Positions 35,690 through 47,114 of a DNA stretch of 64,000 nucleotides are shown one piece after another (position 1 is the first letter of the stretch; each line of letters starts with the position of its first letter). Source of the stretch: Tetrastigma voinierianum. Taxonomy: Eukaryota > Streptophyta > Magnoliopsida > Vitales > Vitaceae. The translations under genes and the position numbers were made by a program. The notes beneath the pieces are model-generated. The model was not told the origin of the DNA. It made no database searches and saw only the letters and a list, made by a program, of their open reading frames with translations. The DNA lies in the NCBI GenBank assembly GCA_016808115.1, contig JAEQBH010003962.1, positions 1 through 64,000 of the forward strand. The letters are read 5' to 3'.

Positions 35690-36705
35690 TAGCGGCCATT
35701 CGGAGCTAAATGATTACGCCCGTTGAGAATCCCGATCTGACGAAACATTATTTGTGAGCGGCTTTGGCCTGTTCTTGAATTTGCCTGGCGTGCGTGTCGG
35801 TGTTCGTGCAAAGAAGAAATCACCCGACCGATCAGGTTTGCTCCGTTGAACAAAAAAATGACGGCGCCGCCAGCATGCTTGCATGCGATGTATGCAGCGG
35901 TACCGGCACCGGCAGTATGCAGTGGAGAGACCCTGACCATCGAGGTGACCGACGATTACCGGGGAAGTGGTAAAGAAATTTTATACCTGAATATCTCAGA
36001 TCCCGAGCAGTGACATCTACGAGTACATTGCGGAAGCCCAATCGCGTGGCTTTCACGGAGATGAAGCTGATTGAATTTTGTATGCCTTAGGCGTGGAAAA
36101 GCGTCAACGGCGTATCACGGAATAATATCTTGTGTGTCATTAAACAGAGCCCCATTATTCTTTCGAAGTAAATGCGCCTCTACGACTGTGGATATGGCAT
36201 CTTTTGAAAGCGTCTTACAGTGCTGATGATATTAATATGCTAGACGCCTCGATGTGTTTTCTAACTTGCGAGAAAGATGTGCCGCCGACCAAATTATGCA
36301 TAATGGGTAACCATTACAATATGGGATACTATCTTACGCGAGACGGTATATATCGAGTGAGGCGACAATTGTTCAATCAATTTCGCATCCCTCGAGGATT
36401 GCCTCATAATTCTTTGCAAAACATAGGATTCTGAAAGGATGTGCGGCGAGCATTTGGGGTGCCAACTTCGTTTTGCTATCCGTCGAAACCGTACCGATTA
36501 AGCATCGCATCGAAGGCACCAGCTTTTATCATGGCGTGTATTATTTTACCTGACATGATAATCGAGGATAGGCGGGTTGATGATAATGAGCTTGTTGCAA
36601 TAGCTTACGCGGTCTGGTATGACTCATTAGAGCAGAGTAGCCCGATTGAAGTCGCGGGGCGAGACCATTTGATCGATTTATGGCTTTACCAATCGTGCCA
36701 TTAAA
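35690..36705 (+). pseudogene. PIF/Harbinger transposase (DDE nuclease), degenerate
   Basis: Encodes the nuclease that cuts and pastes the element. N-terminal traces lie at 35855-35900 (TAA..MLA type) and 36035-36060 (RGFHGDEAD in place of RGFPGMLGSIDC). The clear part runs 36180-36434: LWIWH, then SADDINMLDAS (second catalytic Asp), then NHYNMGYYLTRDGIY. After a stop at 36432-36434 it continues in frame with KDVRRAFGV, ACIILPDMIIEDRR and a C-terminal DLW. In the family the third catalytic acid lies in DVERAF; here the Glu is replaced by Arg. With the stop and the missing first Asp motif this copy should be inactive. Confident of family. Confidence 0.85.
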
Positions 36706-37028
36706 TTCGAACACCACTATGCCCTCAGCCCGACATCATTGCACACATCATGGGCCTTCTATGAATAGCTGATTATCGAGTGATTTTCCTTATTTAATAT
36801 ATGGGTCTTTGCTTTCTGATCATGTTATGTTATGTTTTATTAATGAGAAATTCAAGCTAGTTACGCATATTTAATCATTTTACTACTAATTGACTCTATT
36901 AGATAATTTAAGATATTTCATTTTAAGTAAGTAGATAAAAGTGAAATTGATGAAGAATATGACACAATGTCTGGTATACATTAAAGTTAGACTCTTGCAT
37001 TTTTCATTGCTTTTTCCATAACATGTTC

Positions 37029-37880
37029 TTACATTAGTTGATAATAGTGTTGTTGTTCAACTGTCGCCATGTGATATGTCTTTTCCATAATGGCATCATT
37101 GGCGTCATCACGCAACCTATCTTGCTGCAAAGCGTCTATCTTATTACGTTTAAGCGATGTCCTAGTTACTATCTCCCTCTGTGCTTGCTCCTTGATGGTG
37201 AAGCTTTGCTCCACTCGTAAAAATTCTTTTCTCTTTTCACTGCGCGAGGATATTTCGCTTGAATGCGTATGCGAAATGGAATTACTAGTATCACATTGGA
37301 CTTGCCTTACTTTTATGCGCTTTGTTTCATTTTTCTTAGGTCTCTTTGTGAAGTTAAGCATTTGCATTCTTCATATGGATCTTGATCAAATCGAAGACAA
37401 GTGTTTCATGAGTTCCCTCATATAGCGAGGGAGCGGGAGAAAGCTAAGATTTGCTTTGTGGTATAATCATCCACTTATCCATTACTTTTTCTCAACAATG
37501 ATCATAAATCACGGACTCTAACCATGGAACATATTCATAGGTTGCACCTTATTCTTGAAAAAATAAAATTAGATATAAATAAAATTTTCATTAAAACCAA
37601 TTGTTATAGAAAGTATAACAATAGATAAGCCCAGAAACCTCGTGATGATGTTCGCTCCGCTGCGACCTATTTGCGTCGTGTGGTATCCAGCCATTTTGTG
37701 CAATAATGGCCGGATTTATCCGTCGATTTTGTATAGAACATAAAAGTCGTGGTGGGTAATGGCGTTAATTATAAAACTTGGCGTCACTGGATTCCAAAAC
37801 TTTGACATGATTTGCCCGTCGCCGATCCATAGGATCTTGGAGTTATGGTATTATTTATACGTAGTGTCACGTCTTCCTCG
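37029..37880 (-). pseudogene. PIF/Harbinger companion ORF (NAM-associated/SANT-type), partial
   Basis: The minus-strand frame 37367-37029 (112 codons) begins near KRPKKNETKR and has a long charged helix ending in MATVEQQHYY. This is the layout of the 'NAM-associated' C-terminal region of the DNA-binding ORF1 protein that works with PIF transposases. Upstream on the same strand (37880-37620) only broken frames remain where a SANT/Myb-like domain would be expected. It converges on the transposase, a known arrangement for the superfamily. Identification rests on composition, length and neighbourhood rather than on a catalytic motif. Confidence 0.5.
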
Positions 37881-37984
37881 ATTAGAAAAGATTTTCCCAT
37901 GCTTGAAGTATTAGAGGAGATACCATTTTACGGCTACAAAAATCAAACTTAAATTAAGTATTGGTAAACTAGGTGGAAAAGTAA

Positions 37985-38460
37985 TTCATATCAATTTTAT
38001 TTATGATTTAAGAGTGAAAATAATTAGAAGTTAATAAAAATATTTAGCCAGGCTAATAAAATAAATTAATTAATGTCAGTAAAATTTTATTTAAATTTGT
38101 ATTTTAAATTATTATGAAAAATATGATTTATGGTTTTTCATTTTATTAATAATATTTTATTTATAATATTATAAATTAAAAATAATTAGAAGTTAATAAG
38201 AAATATTTGTAGGCTAATAAAAATATGATTTATAGTTTTTCATTTATTAATAATATTTTTATTTATAATATTATAAATTGAAAATAATTAGAAGTAAATA
38301 AAAATATTTGTAAATTTGTAAAATAAATTAATTAAATATCAGTAAAATTTTATTTTAAAATTATTCACGAAAAATATGATTTATGTTAATAATATTTTAT
38401 TTATAATATTATAAATTGAAAATAATTAGAAGTTAATAAAAAAATTTGTAGGCTAATTAA
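37985..38460. repeat. AT-rich direct repeats, four decayed copies
   Basis: AAAATAATTAGAAGTTAATAA recurs at about 38017, 38178, 38281 and 38419. Between copies are TTTATAATATTATAAATTGAA, AAATATGATTTATGG and AGTAAAATTTTATTT. Spacing is 102-161 bp because units gained and lost sub-blocks. It lies in the right arm of the Harbinger element. Confidence 0.65.
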
Positions 38461-38483
38461 TTGTGAAAATATTGGTTTGGGTT

Positions 38484-38773
38484 AAAACGGCGTCGTTTTG
38501 TCCTTTTTTGAGCCAAAATGGCGTCATTTTGGCTCTGCAGTAATCTTGAATTCCTTTTGGACGAAAGCAGCGTCGTTTTGGATAAAGCTGCTCTAAGCGA
38601 CATCGTTTTGGAGGCGACTCGCTGAAGCGGCGTCGTTTTGGGTAATTGGCGATTGCTTCAAGCGGCGTCGTTTTGGGCGATTTGTTCAAACGGCGTCGTT
38701 TTGGTGCTGTTAAAAAATAAATAAAAAGCGAAGCGGCGTCGTTTTGTCTATGGAAAACGAAACAACGTCGTTT
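38484..38773. repeat. Nine-copy near-palindromic motif cluster (AAACGGCGTCGTTTTG)
   Basis: Copies lie at about 38484, 38515, 38564, 38596, 38624, 38660, 38688, 38731 and 38759, seven of them with GCGTCGTTTTG or a one-base variant. The core AACGGCGTCGTT is nearly its own reverse complement. Spacing varies (28-49 bp) and sequence between copies is unrelated, so this is not a simple tandem array. Similar words occur upstream of genes in dicots as far as I recall, but I cannot cite a function. The open minus frame across it (38453-38689) follows from the repeated codons and is not a gene. Confidence 0.85.
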
Positions 38774-39470
38774 CGATATAATTTACACAGCACAAAGCAA
38801 GCGGGCCACGATTCTTCCGCTGATGCGCACGATTTTGAGGGTGTGAGAAGAGAGTGGCCGTATTGGCCTCGTCGCGTGGAGATCTCACCATTATGATTGT
38901 GACGGCGTGCGTTGACAACCTTTGGATCGACAGCGGCGTGAATTGTTGGCAGACGGTGGAAAGCGGCGGCGGCCAGCGGCGGCTGCGACTTCTTTGCAAA
39001 TGGGTTGCTTTTCCTCACAATTTTCTTCCCTTCTTGACGATTTTTTGATTTCCACTCATATGCGGAAATCGTTTCCATTTGTTTGCTATTTATAGAATTT
39101 TTGTTTAGTGCGGAGTTGAAATGGTTCACGTTGATCGTTTTTGGGTCGATTCTCTGTATTTTTCATGCGGTTTGAATATTTAGTTGGTTCAAAATCACGT
39201 TGGTTCATGGGTGTGATTTTTACGACCACAACGGCAATATGTGAGGGTAGAATGGGTTTTTGTGTGTTTCTTGTGAAGCGGTGATCGGTATATTTCAGCC
39301 GATTTTTGGCGATCCTTTGTTCAACGACGATTTTAGCTCTGTTTTGGCTTCTTCTTTGGAGCTTCATTTTTAAATTTAGCATCCAAAAATGGCTTTGGCT
39401 CAGGGTTTAGTATTTGCTCGTGCTTTCCCAGGACGTGTCTCTGTATCATATTCTCGGTAGACGATTGATC
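38774..39470. other. GC-rich segment of unknown origin next to the motif cluster
   Basis: Open frames occur on both strands (38854-39048 plus, 39129-38710 minus, 39382-39086 minus) but none has a motif I know. GGCGGCGGCCAGCGGCGG near 38965 and TATTTATAG near 39088 recall host gene 5' flank DNA. It might be a captured gene fragment or a Harbinger subterminal region. Element A coding sequence returns by 39480. Confidence 0.25.
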
Positions 39471-39479
39471 GATCGGATA

Positions 39480-39805
39480 TCACAGGTATGTTTCTGCTAT
39501 CTCGCCTATGGGCAAAGATATTGTTTGATTATGGTGCATCACATTCTTTTGTTGCTACATCTAGTGTGGATGTTTTGGGCTTAGAGGTGGAGACCTTAGA
39601 TGAGCCGTTACATGTGAGTTTTCCCCTAGGGACTAGGGTGAGGATTGATAAGATATGTCGAGATTGTGAGTTAGAGATCTCATGGAATTCTGCTCATGGT
39701 GAACCTTTGGGTAATAGACATATCATATTTTGATGTCATTCTTGGCATGGATTGGTTGATAGCACACCGGGTTGTCATTGATTGTGATAGTAGGAGGATT
39801 ACTGC
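39480..39805 (+). pseudogene. Element A aspartic protease
   Basis: Retropepsin-type protease that would cleave the element's polyprotein. The frame 39488-39733 holds ILFDYGASHSFV; the active-site DSGA/DTGA is DYGA here, with Ser/Thr replaced by Tyr. The chain continues LGLEVETLDEPLHVSFPLG and, after a frame change near 39715, FDVILGMDWL and VVIDCD, the conserved C-terminal half. Length matches the domain. The changed active site and frameshift make it nonfunctional. Confidence 0.85.
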
Positions 39806-40386
39806 CTACACACGGGGTGGTATCGGGTGTGGCTCGGGGGAGATGATGCTTCACCCGGGCTGGGTACTATGACTCCAGAGTGGAGTGGACCGGTTGATGG
39901 GTTGGCTAGCAAACCTTATACTAGAGGATGAGGGAGATAGGATCTTGTTAGCCACTCAGTTGGTTTCAGGAGTTAAGGATGCTTTAGGACTGGAGGCTGC
40001 GGGATACCTGCACGCTAGGGATGTAGACTTTGTTATTAAGTTACACCTTGATACGTCGCCATTCTGACTCCTCATAGGATAGCGCCAGGTTGGTGCCGGG
40101 AACTCAGTCCCGACTTTAGAATTGTTGGACAAGAGGTTTTATTAGGCCAGAGCACTTCACCATGGGCGTTAGATTGTGCTAAGAAGGAAAGGAGCTCTGC
40201 CGAATGTGCGACGATTATGAAACGAGTTGAACGGGGTTCACGGTCGAATCGGTATCATTAAGTTGATGATTTGTTTGATCAATTGAAAGGAGGCACGGTC
40301 TACTCCCAGAGATGAACCTTCACCTTTTAGGTTATCATCGGTTGAGATTTAGGGGCGATATCACAGACAACGTTTAGGGCGAGGTA
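39806..40386 (+). pseudogene. Element A reverse transcriptase, N-terminal part
   Basis: After the protease, 39885-40067 is a linker followed by VDFVIKLHLDTSP, the start of the gypsy RT region (DxxPGTxPI type). Broken frames then carry remnants of LDKGFIRPSTSPWGAPVLF and RYPLPRIDDLFDQLKG around 40110-40300. The last bases (near 40372-40386) correspond to the FRARY segment. Cut by the family-C LTR at 40387. Several stops. Confidence 0.75.
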
Positions 40387-43300
40387 TGTCACACCCCTCC
40401 CTACTATCGGGTGTGCGAACCACTCCCCTGAAATCCCATTATTTACCTCTATTTCAATGAAAATTACGTGACGAAGTGTTGCTTGCTTAAATCTCGTATA
40501 AAATTTTTTTCTTTTCTAAACTTGTGATTTTATAAAATTCCCAGCGACCTGCTTATTTGCATATGAGACATATCCCAGATCTTGTATACACAATTTTTAC
40601 ATTTCCAAATATGGCAACCAACAACATTCTTTCAAAAGAGCCTCGAGCTCCTTTATTTCTAAACTATCTATGTACATACATATGCTCATTATACACAAAT
40701 TCAAGTATTTTCTTACAAGATTATTAATTCTGACAACGTCTGAGTGCGGAGGAATCCACTATACTCCAGTGATACGGCGTCTGTACACGGAAAATAGTTT
40801 TAAAGCAGGAAAATAATAGGCTAAGCGAGCTCGGTGAGTGTATCTTTTAGAAAATGTTTTGTTTTTAGGAGCATCAAATTTGTAAAACTTCCTTTTACAT
40901 GATATTTCGAAATATTTCTTTCTTTGCTTTGCTTTACTAAAAAGTTTGAAACTTTTATTGCTTATGTAGTTTATAAAACCTTTCAAAAATCTCTTGCTTT
41001 AAAAGTTTCTCAAAACTTTCCATAAACCTTTGCTTTAAGTTTCTCAAAACTTTTCTTAAACAGGAGCCTGGTTCGACCTCATGCTTTGAAATAAAAGGGG
41101 CTTTGAGCTCAATGGATTTTAACAAAACAAACACGGGAGCACAGGCTCCAGCTAGATGCGTAATGGTTGATTTTAAAGCGTATAAACATGCTTATAAATC
41201 ATCAACCACTGAGAGCCTTTCTAATAGTTGTACCACTGATGAACAAGACACAGGCATGCGGCGGAGTCTTCGAGGTGGGAAGGACTTGGGTCCACATCAC
41301 CTAGGTGGAAGGGCCCAGCAGCCCCGTCACCTTCCGTTAAATATGAATTGGAATTGACTTTGGGTCTCCATCACCATAATTTAGTTAGAGCTCTTAACCT
41401 TATATACTCGATCGTGCCACGGTCCTTTAAATGTATGATGCATGTTAAGTTTGACAGGAGCAATCTAAAATACATGTATGAAATCCCCTGCGCCAGCGCA
41501 CGTGCGGAATACCTCTAACCGGATGCTTGCTTAAGACTAAGGATTTTTGGTTAGGCTATTTTACAAAATGAACTTTTGTTTGCTTGCTTGCTCTTTGAAA
41601 TATGGTTTATAGTTAAAAACCATTGCCCGCTAAACTCATTTAACTTGCTTTTTAAAAGGATGGTTGAATTGAATCAAAACCATTACTTATTTTGCTTTTC
41701 ATATGGTTTTAAAATCAAAATCGTTTGCTTGTATTAAACTCATTGTTTGCCTTTCAAACATGGTTTACAATCAAGAGCTCATTTAAATACTGTACAAAAA
41801 CAGTTCATAATAATACACTAGTATTTGGAAAAATGAGTTTAGAACACTCACCTCTTTGTTTCCCAAACTTGAGCTTGCACAAATCCACTACTTTGCCTCC
41901 TTTGCTTTTTGCTTCCACATGCTCAAGAAAGCAGACTCGACAACGTGGTAATCACCCTACGTATGGCGTATAAACTTAACGTCTTCACCGCGCGAAGTCA
42001 CTTTAAGGTCTTTAACGTGCATATAAGTCAAATTAACAATTTACCCTTGAGCACTAAAAAAAAAAACCAAAAAAAAAAAACCACTCATTTTAACTGGTAA
42101 CCTTTTCAACAATACTCTATGGACTTTATTACTTAAAATTATTAAGTCTTCCGTCTAAAACTCTCCAGATCAGTATTTATATATCAATGGCTTACATCTC
42201 TTTAAAATTTCAATGTAAATTCCTTCTCTAAGGCCCTCAACCACATAACTTACAGAGATTTTGTGTTTTGATTCCCAAACTCACTGAATCACCTACTATT
42301 ATCCTTGATTTCTGGGATCTTAACTCCATAATTGGAAATGGTTTCTTCACTCATTTGAAGCTATGATTATAAGGTTTTCTTCTCAATTGGAATCACCAAT
42401 TTGGATCCACCAAAACTCAAGTTATTGTATTTTATATCTAGATTACTCAGATTGTGAGACAGAATCTGCTTTATAGCTTCATAGAAATGTTATAGGCACT
42501 TTGGGTTCCTGGTACATAACTCTCTTTGAATAACATTCCCAAAAATTATATTTTGCAGAATTTTGGATCGCTCAATTGGATGTTGACTCATATGGCAAAA
42601 CACTACAACCATGCCAAAACATAGCAAAATCAGTGAGCTACACGAGCTCACCTTTCAGTCTGTATTTGGGAGCCTTAGGAAACTACAATTTACTCTTGGT
42701 TCCCTTCCTATACATTTACCAAGCCCTATATCTTATGGTTGTTGCAATTGGAATCAATTCATTTGGATGATTATAACTTAATCTATAGCAAAACAAAGAA
42801 AACAGGGGTTTGCAAATTTGACAGAATTTCATTTTAAAAACTGACATTCTCCTTTTATATGATTATCAAAACCAACATGGAATTCATCAAAACAACTTCA
42901 CAACACTTGAATTGGTGCTGGAGACCTCAAACCACAAAACCCTAGGTGAAAATGCAAGAACTCTACCTAGGTCCTCCAATTCTTTTTATAAAACCATAAA
43001 TGTGATGATTCCATGTTTATTGTATACTAATTAAGGTTTTGCCCACATGAATTCAGCAAAAATCTAGGATTTAGGTGATCTCTTCCAAAAACCACTAGAC
43101 AAGGAGGAACGATCTCCATGGAAAATTCATACTAAAAGTCACAGACATCAAAAATACACTCAATTCCAGAGACTTGCTATGCACATACCTTGATATTCCT
43201 TCTTCTCCTCCTCTTCTTCTTCCTTCTCTTCTCTTCCTTCTCTTGGCTCTCTCCTTCTCCTCCTACGTGAGCCTGGCACACAGGAGACAAAATATGATTT

Positions 43301-43541
43301 TGAACTTGTTTTCCCATTATTATAATATCGCTTTTCGTGAGTGAAATTTTACCCTCATCTCTTTAATTTTCAATTTGTAACTTATGCTATTTTGTATTGT
43401 GGCCCATCTCACACTTAATGATTTTCATATTCATGTCCTGTTGCTAAATGACAATTGTACCCTTGTTCTCATACACAAATCCCGGGTTCCATAAACTTTC
43501 ATTTCCTACTTTAGTCTCCAAAATACTACAATGTGACACTT
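40387..43541 (-). mobile_element. Solo LTR, family C (related to element B LTRs), minus orientation
   Basis: The left end is TGTCACACCCC and the right end is CTACAATGTGACA(CT). The middle (42640-42770) aligns with element B LTRs through GAGCTCACCTTT, TACAATTTACTC/TTGCAATTTGCTC, TTCCTATACATTT and AATTGGAATCA.TTCATTTGGAT. No coding region. Flanks AGGTA (40382-40386) and TGGTA (43542-43546) match in 4 of 5 bases. It interrupts element A's reverse transcriptase. Confidence 0.65.
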
Positions 43542-43546
43542 GGTAC

Positions 43547-44558
43547 TCTTATACACCCTACGAGTATCGTATGCTTGTACACTCTCGGAAGAGGGTGCAT
43601 TCTACAAGGTATGGGCATTTCGAGTTCACAGTGATGCCTTTCAGATTGACAAATGCTGCAAACTGGTATTCATGGATGCAAATGCATGGGTATTCCAGCC
43701 ACTATTTAGATCGGTTGTTGTGGTCTTTGTTAGCGACAATTTTGATCTGCTCCCGGTCGATGAGGAGCATGTGAGGGGATCATTGCCGGATTGTTCTCAG
43801 GCACTCGAGGACCATCAGTTGTATACGAGTTAAACCAAATGCTGCATTTTGGCTTACTAAGGTGCAATTCTTAGGATGCGTCTTGTCGAATTCAGGTGTG
43901 TCAATAGACCCTGAAAAGGTTGAGGATGTTATGAGTTAGGAAAGTAGAAATGGAGTCTTGAGATCACACGTGGTTTTCTTGGGATTGGCAGGGTACCACA
44001 GGAGGTTCATTGAGGATTTCTCTCGGCTGGCCTTTTGTATTTAGATTGATCACGGAAGGGGTCGAGTTTAGATGGGATGACTGTGTGAAGGCGTGCAGGA
44101 ATTGAAAAGGAGAACACTACGGCTCACATTCTTATAGTCCGGAGCAAGATAGAGGTACACGATGTGATGCCTCCCCAGGGAAGCGGAATGGGATGTGTCT
44201 GTGTATGATGGGAGGGTTGTAGCTTATGGTTCCAGGGCAGTACAAAGAATCATAGTGAATTACCACACACATGATACGGAGTTGGCATTGTGTCTTTGTG
44301 GGTGCTTTCCAGCATTTGTATAGTAAGCGGGTTGGAAGTGTTTGAGGATCGCGAAAATTAAGTATATTTTATTTGCAGATCTCGAAGCATGAGGCAGCGA
44401 GATGGATGGAGTATCGGGGGTTATGACCACTTTGCATTACCATCTGGTAAGGTAAATGTAGTAGGCCAAATCGCGCTCAGCGAAAGTCCGCAGAGATGCG
44501 GGTGATTAGCTTCGGGAGTGGCGGTGCTCGGGTGTGGGGCGGAGTTCGGATTCTGATT
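43547..44558 (+). pseudogene. Element A reverse transcriptase C-terminal part and RNase H
   Basis: RYGHFEFTVMPFRLTNAA at about 43595-43650 is the conserved RT segment (canonical FGLTNAP). The catalytic YVDD-equivalent region (43700-43750) is broken into two frames and the DD is not readable. From about 43890-44000 are VDPEKVE, FLGLAGY..RRFIEDFSR in mixed frames (RT thumb/connection). RNase H follows: RQRRWMEY-like at 44390 and the end of the domain (ADALSRKSAEMR type) at 44451-44505. Many frameshifts. The flank sequence just right of the family-C LTR partly overlaps the segment left of it. Confidence 0.75.
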
Positions 44559-46327
44559 CATAAGGCAGAAAGTCGAATTTCCCGAAAGAGGTAAAGCGGT
44601 AATTTCGGTAAAAATCGAATTTTCTAGATCTCGGATAATGAAATGGACTTCAGTTGGAATCGTCTTGCTCGAAAGAAATCTATTTATCATGTCAATTTCT
44701 TGGATTCTGACGGTCAATTTCACGTTTTTGAGAGCGTAGATGTCGGGGAAGCCGTCAGCGGCTGAAGTGAAGACGAGATGTGACAAAAGTCACCTATTAC
44801 ATGTACCCATGTAACACATATTTATAGTAGAGAGGATAGAATGAATAGCTTAGATTAAGCCATGTGTCGGCATAGTGAAAGGAAAGGGACATGATGAGAT
44901 TATTAGAGAAAATGTTAAATGTATAAGACAAAGCGATGAATAGTTTTCTTCTCCCATTTGAAAGGAAACGTCGTGCGTAGGATTTGAGATTTTAGAGAGA
45001 GAGAGAGCTCCCTTCTCTCTAGATTTAGACCGTTTGGATTGTCAGTTCTCTGACGAATAAAGAAGTAAGGCTTTGTTCTACGGCGAGGGTTCTGGCGTGA
45101 ACTGGAATTTGGTGGAGGTCAGGCAACTCCCAGAGGTAGGGATCTTTTCCTACTTGGTTTATTCTTTGGCTAGAAACCATTTGGATAAGGGATTCTATTT
45201 GAGGCCTGAAGGGCCGTAATATCTGATCTCAGCTTTGGAAGCAGTGAAAATCTCTGGTGTGTGGCGTGAGCGGTGCGACCAGGGTTCCTTGTTCATGTGA
45301 ATAATTCACGTGATTTTGGTGTGAATTTTTATGATGTTGAGTGATTCAAAATGAATTTCTTGTGTGACAATTAGCCCCATGTGAGCTAATTTTGGTGTTA
45401 TTGATGTAGATTTAATAACTTTATGATTTATGTGGATTAATTATGTTGGTATATACATGTTTTATATATTAGCATGAGTTTGTTGGGATTGACATAATGC
45501 ATTGATATGCTGGGGCACCTTAGAATATTAGGAGTGAGTGCATGACATGAAGAAAACAAGCGAAAATGTTTGTGGTTGACGGAAGATTTGCGAATCGTGG
45601 GAGGCGTCCCGATGATTCAGCGGAGACCCACGTGAATTGTTCGGAGGGACATCCGATAAATTTTACCTCGGTATTCAGATATATTCTGAGATCTCGGTAT
45701 TAAGTTCGAACAAAAAAGCTTTTGTTTTGGCGGATATTTACTCGCGATCGACTCGGGCATATGTAAAGGGGAGTCGGTGAGGACTACGGGACATGGGATT
45801 GGGCATGAAGACATTGAGTAGGTTCATGTGTGGTGGCAGATATGATTGTTCATGGCATGTGCACTTAGGTGAGGTAACATGTGAAGTATCCTCTTTTGAA
45901 CTGCTCGCTACATCAGAGATCACTGGCCCGAATGCTGAGGGTGTACGAAGGGCGGCGCTCACTAGAGGCCACGTTTTGCAGTATACCTGCCGAAAGCGGG
46001 TTGGCTTTGGGTGTCCGTTTTGTATAACATGTATTAAAACTCTAAATTTTGATATATGTTTGGTAAATAATGGTGTTATTAACTCTTGAACCTTATTGTA
46101 TATAGTTGATGTATTTTGTGGTATTAATCTGGGGGCCAAAGTGGTTGTTATTTTACTTGCATGTGGACATGTGTAGTCGTATTGAGTGTTGAGACAGGTT
46201 TTGTGCTTGGGTGAAACTCGTATAAGGAGACTGCACTTGCAGATTTTTGTAGTGGTATGTCGGGTTGACATCCACGAGTGTGAGTTGTGAGGTTGTCAAC
46301 GGATCCCACGTTACCCAGGGCGTCACA
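44559..46327 (+). mobile_element. Solo LTR, family A, plus orientation, inside element A
   Basis: From about 44559 the sequence follows the family-A start (TAAGGC..., GGTAATTTCGGT, TTCTAGATCTCGG). It ends CCCAGGGCGTCACA at 46327, the family-A 3' terminus. No coding region. A GA run lies at 44995-45007. RNase H of element A ends just left and the pre-integrase linker resumes just right. A target duplication could not be found, and the TG start is changed, so the left end may be off by a few bases. Confidence 0.65.
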
Positions 46328-46547
46328 AGCGATGTCGGGATACGGGTACTTTAGAGATGCGGTGGTACGCCATGCTCTATTGAAAGCCGAGGTGATTGAG
46401 TCCCAAAGAATGGGATCTGAGATATCATCCATCGGGGACGGGAGTGATTGAGTACGGGTGGAGAAAATTTGGGCCATCCACACGATGGTAGTATTCGGTA
46501 TAGGGGACAGGTTGTGGTTCCCCAGTTGACCAATTTGAGAGAGGAGA
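46328..46547 (+). pseudogene. Element A linker between RNase H and integrase
   Basis: Readable in one plus frame: a helix with DAVVRHALLKAEVIESQ, then an IHTDGSIRYRG-like block and QLTNLREE, matching the stretch before the integrase zinc finger in chromoviruses. It ends at the GGAGA target duplication of element B (46543-46547). The frame continues directly into 55298 if element B and one GGAGA are disregarded. Confidence 0.75.
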
Positions 46548-47070
46548 AGTAAGCACCCCTATCCGGTCCGACCCGATTGGTGGGCCCAAACCGGATTCGG
46601 AGGCGCTAGCCGAATTCATTTATCAGACATATTTCATTTAGACATTTAAAAGCCCCCTATTTTTTTTTTATTTAAAATTACGGAAGCGTTTTCAATCGTT
46701 TTAGTAGGCCCATACATCAAAATAATATACAAAATAGTTTCAGAGTTTAACTTTTTTGATCACAAAACATCAATTGTTCAAAAATATGATGGATGCATAT
46801 GATGGAGTATATACTTTTACTCCGCAGCTTTCTTGATGACTTTGCGCTCCTAGATCTTGGGTCCCACCGTTAATCACTCGATACCTGCGCATTAGTAAAA
46901 ACAATACGCTAAGCATTTTCATGCTTAGTGGTTCTATGCAAATTCTCTCTTCATTTCATTTTAAATCGAAACATGCGATATTTGTAAAACAATGCTTTGT
47001 ACAATTACCCAATGACGTGCGTGGGATACTTGAATCAAACACTTGAATCTTGCATTTGGGTTCTGGTAGA

Positions 47071-47114
<44 letters not shown>

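Larger units (their letters stand above)
34671..39400 (+). mobile_element. PIF/Harbinger-type DNA transposon (right end uncertain)
   Basis: The left end is placed at GAGCATCTC after TAA (34668-34670), matching the 3-bp TWA target of PIF/Harbinger. CATCTCCAGCAGC at 34759 is a common subterminal phrase in this superfamily. Inside are a plus-strand nuclease transposase remnant (35690-36705), a minus-strand companion ORF remnant (37029-37880), an AT-rich direct-repeat block (37985-38460) and a GC-rich block with a nine-copy motif (38484-38773). Retrotransposon protease sequence resumes by about 39450. A clear right inverted repeat was not found, so 39400 is where element A resumes, not a proven terminus. 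Confidence 0.6.

Noticed and set aside
38453..38689. 78-codon minus-strand frame with repeated basic segments
   Set aside because: It is produced by the repeated 16-bp motif; there is no start context or domain.
38484..38773. CRISPR-like array of 16-bp motifs
   Set aside because: Spacing is irregular, motifs vary, and the context is a eukaryotic transposon.
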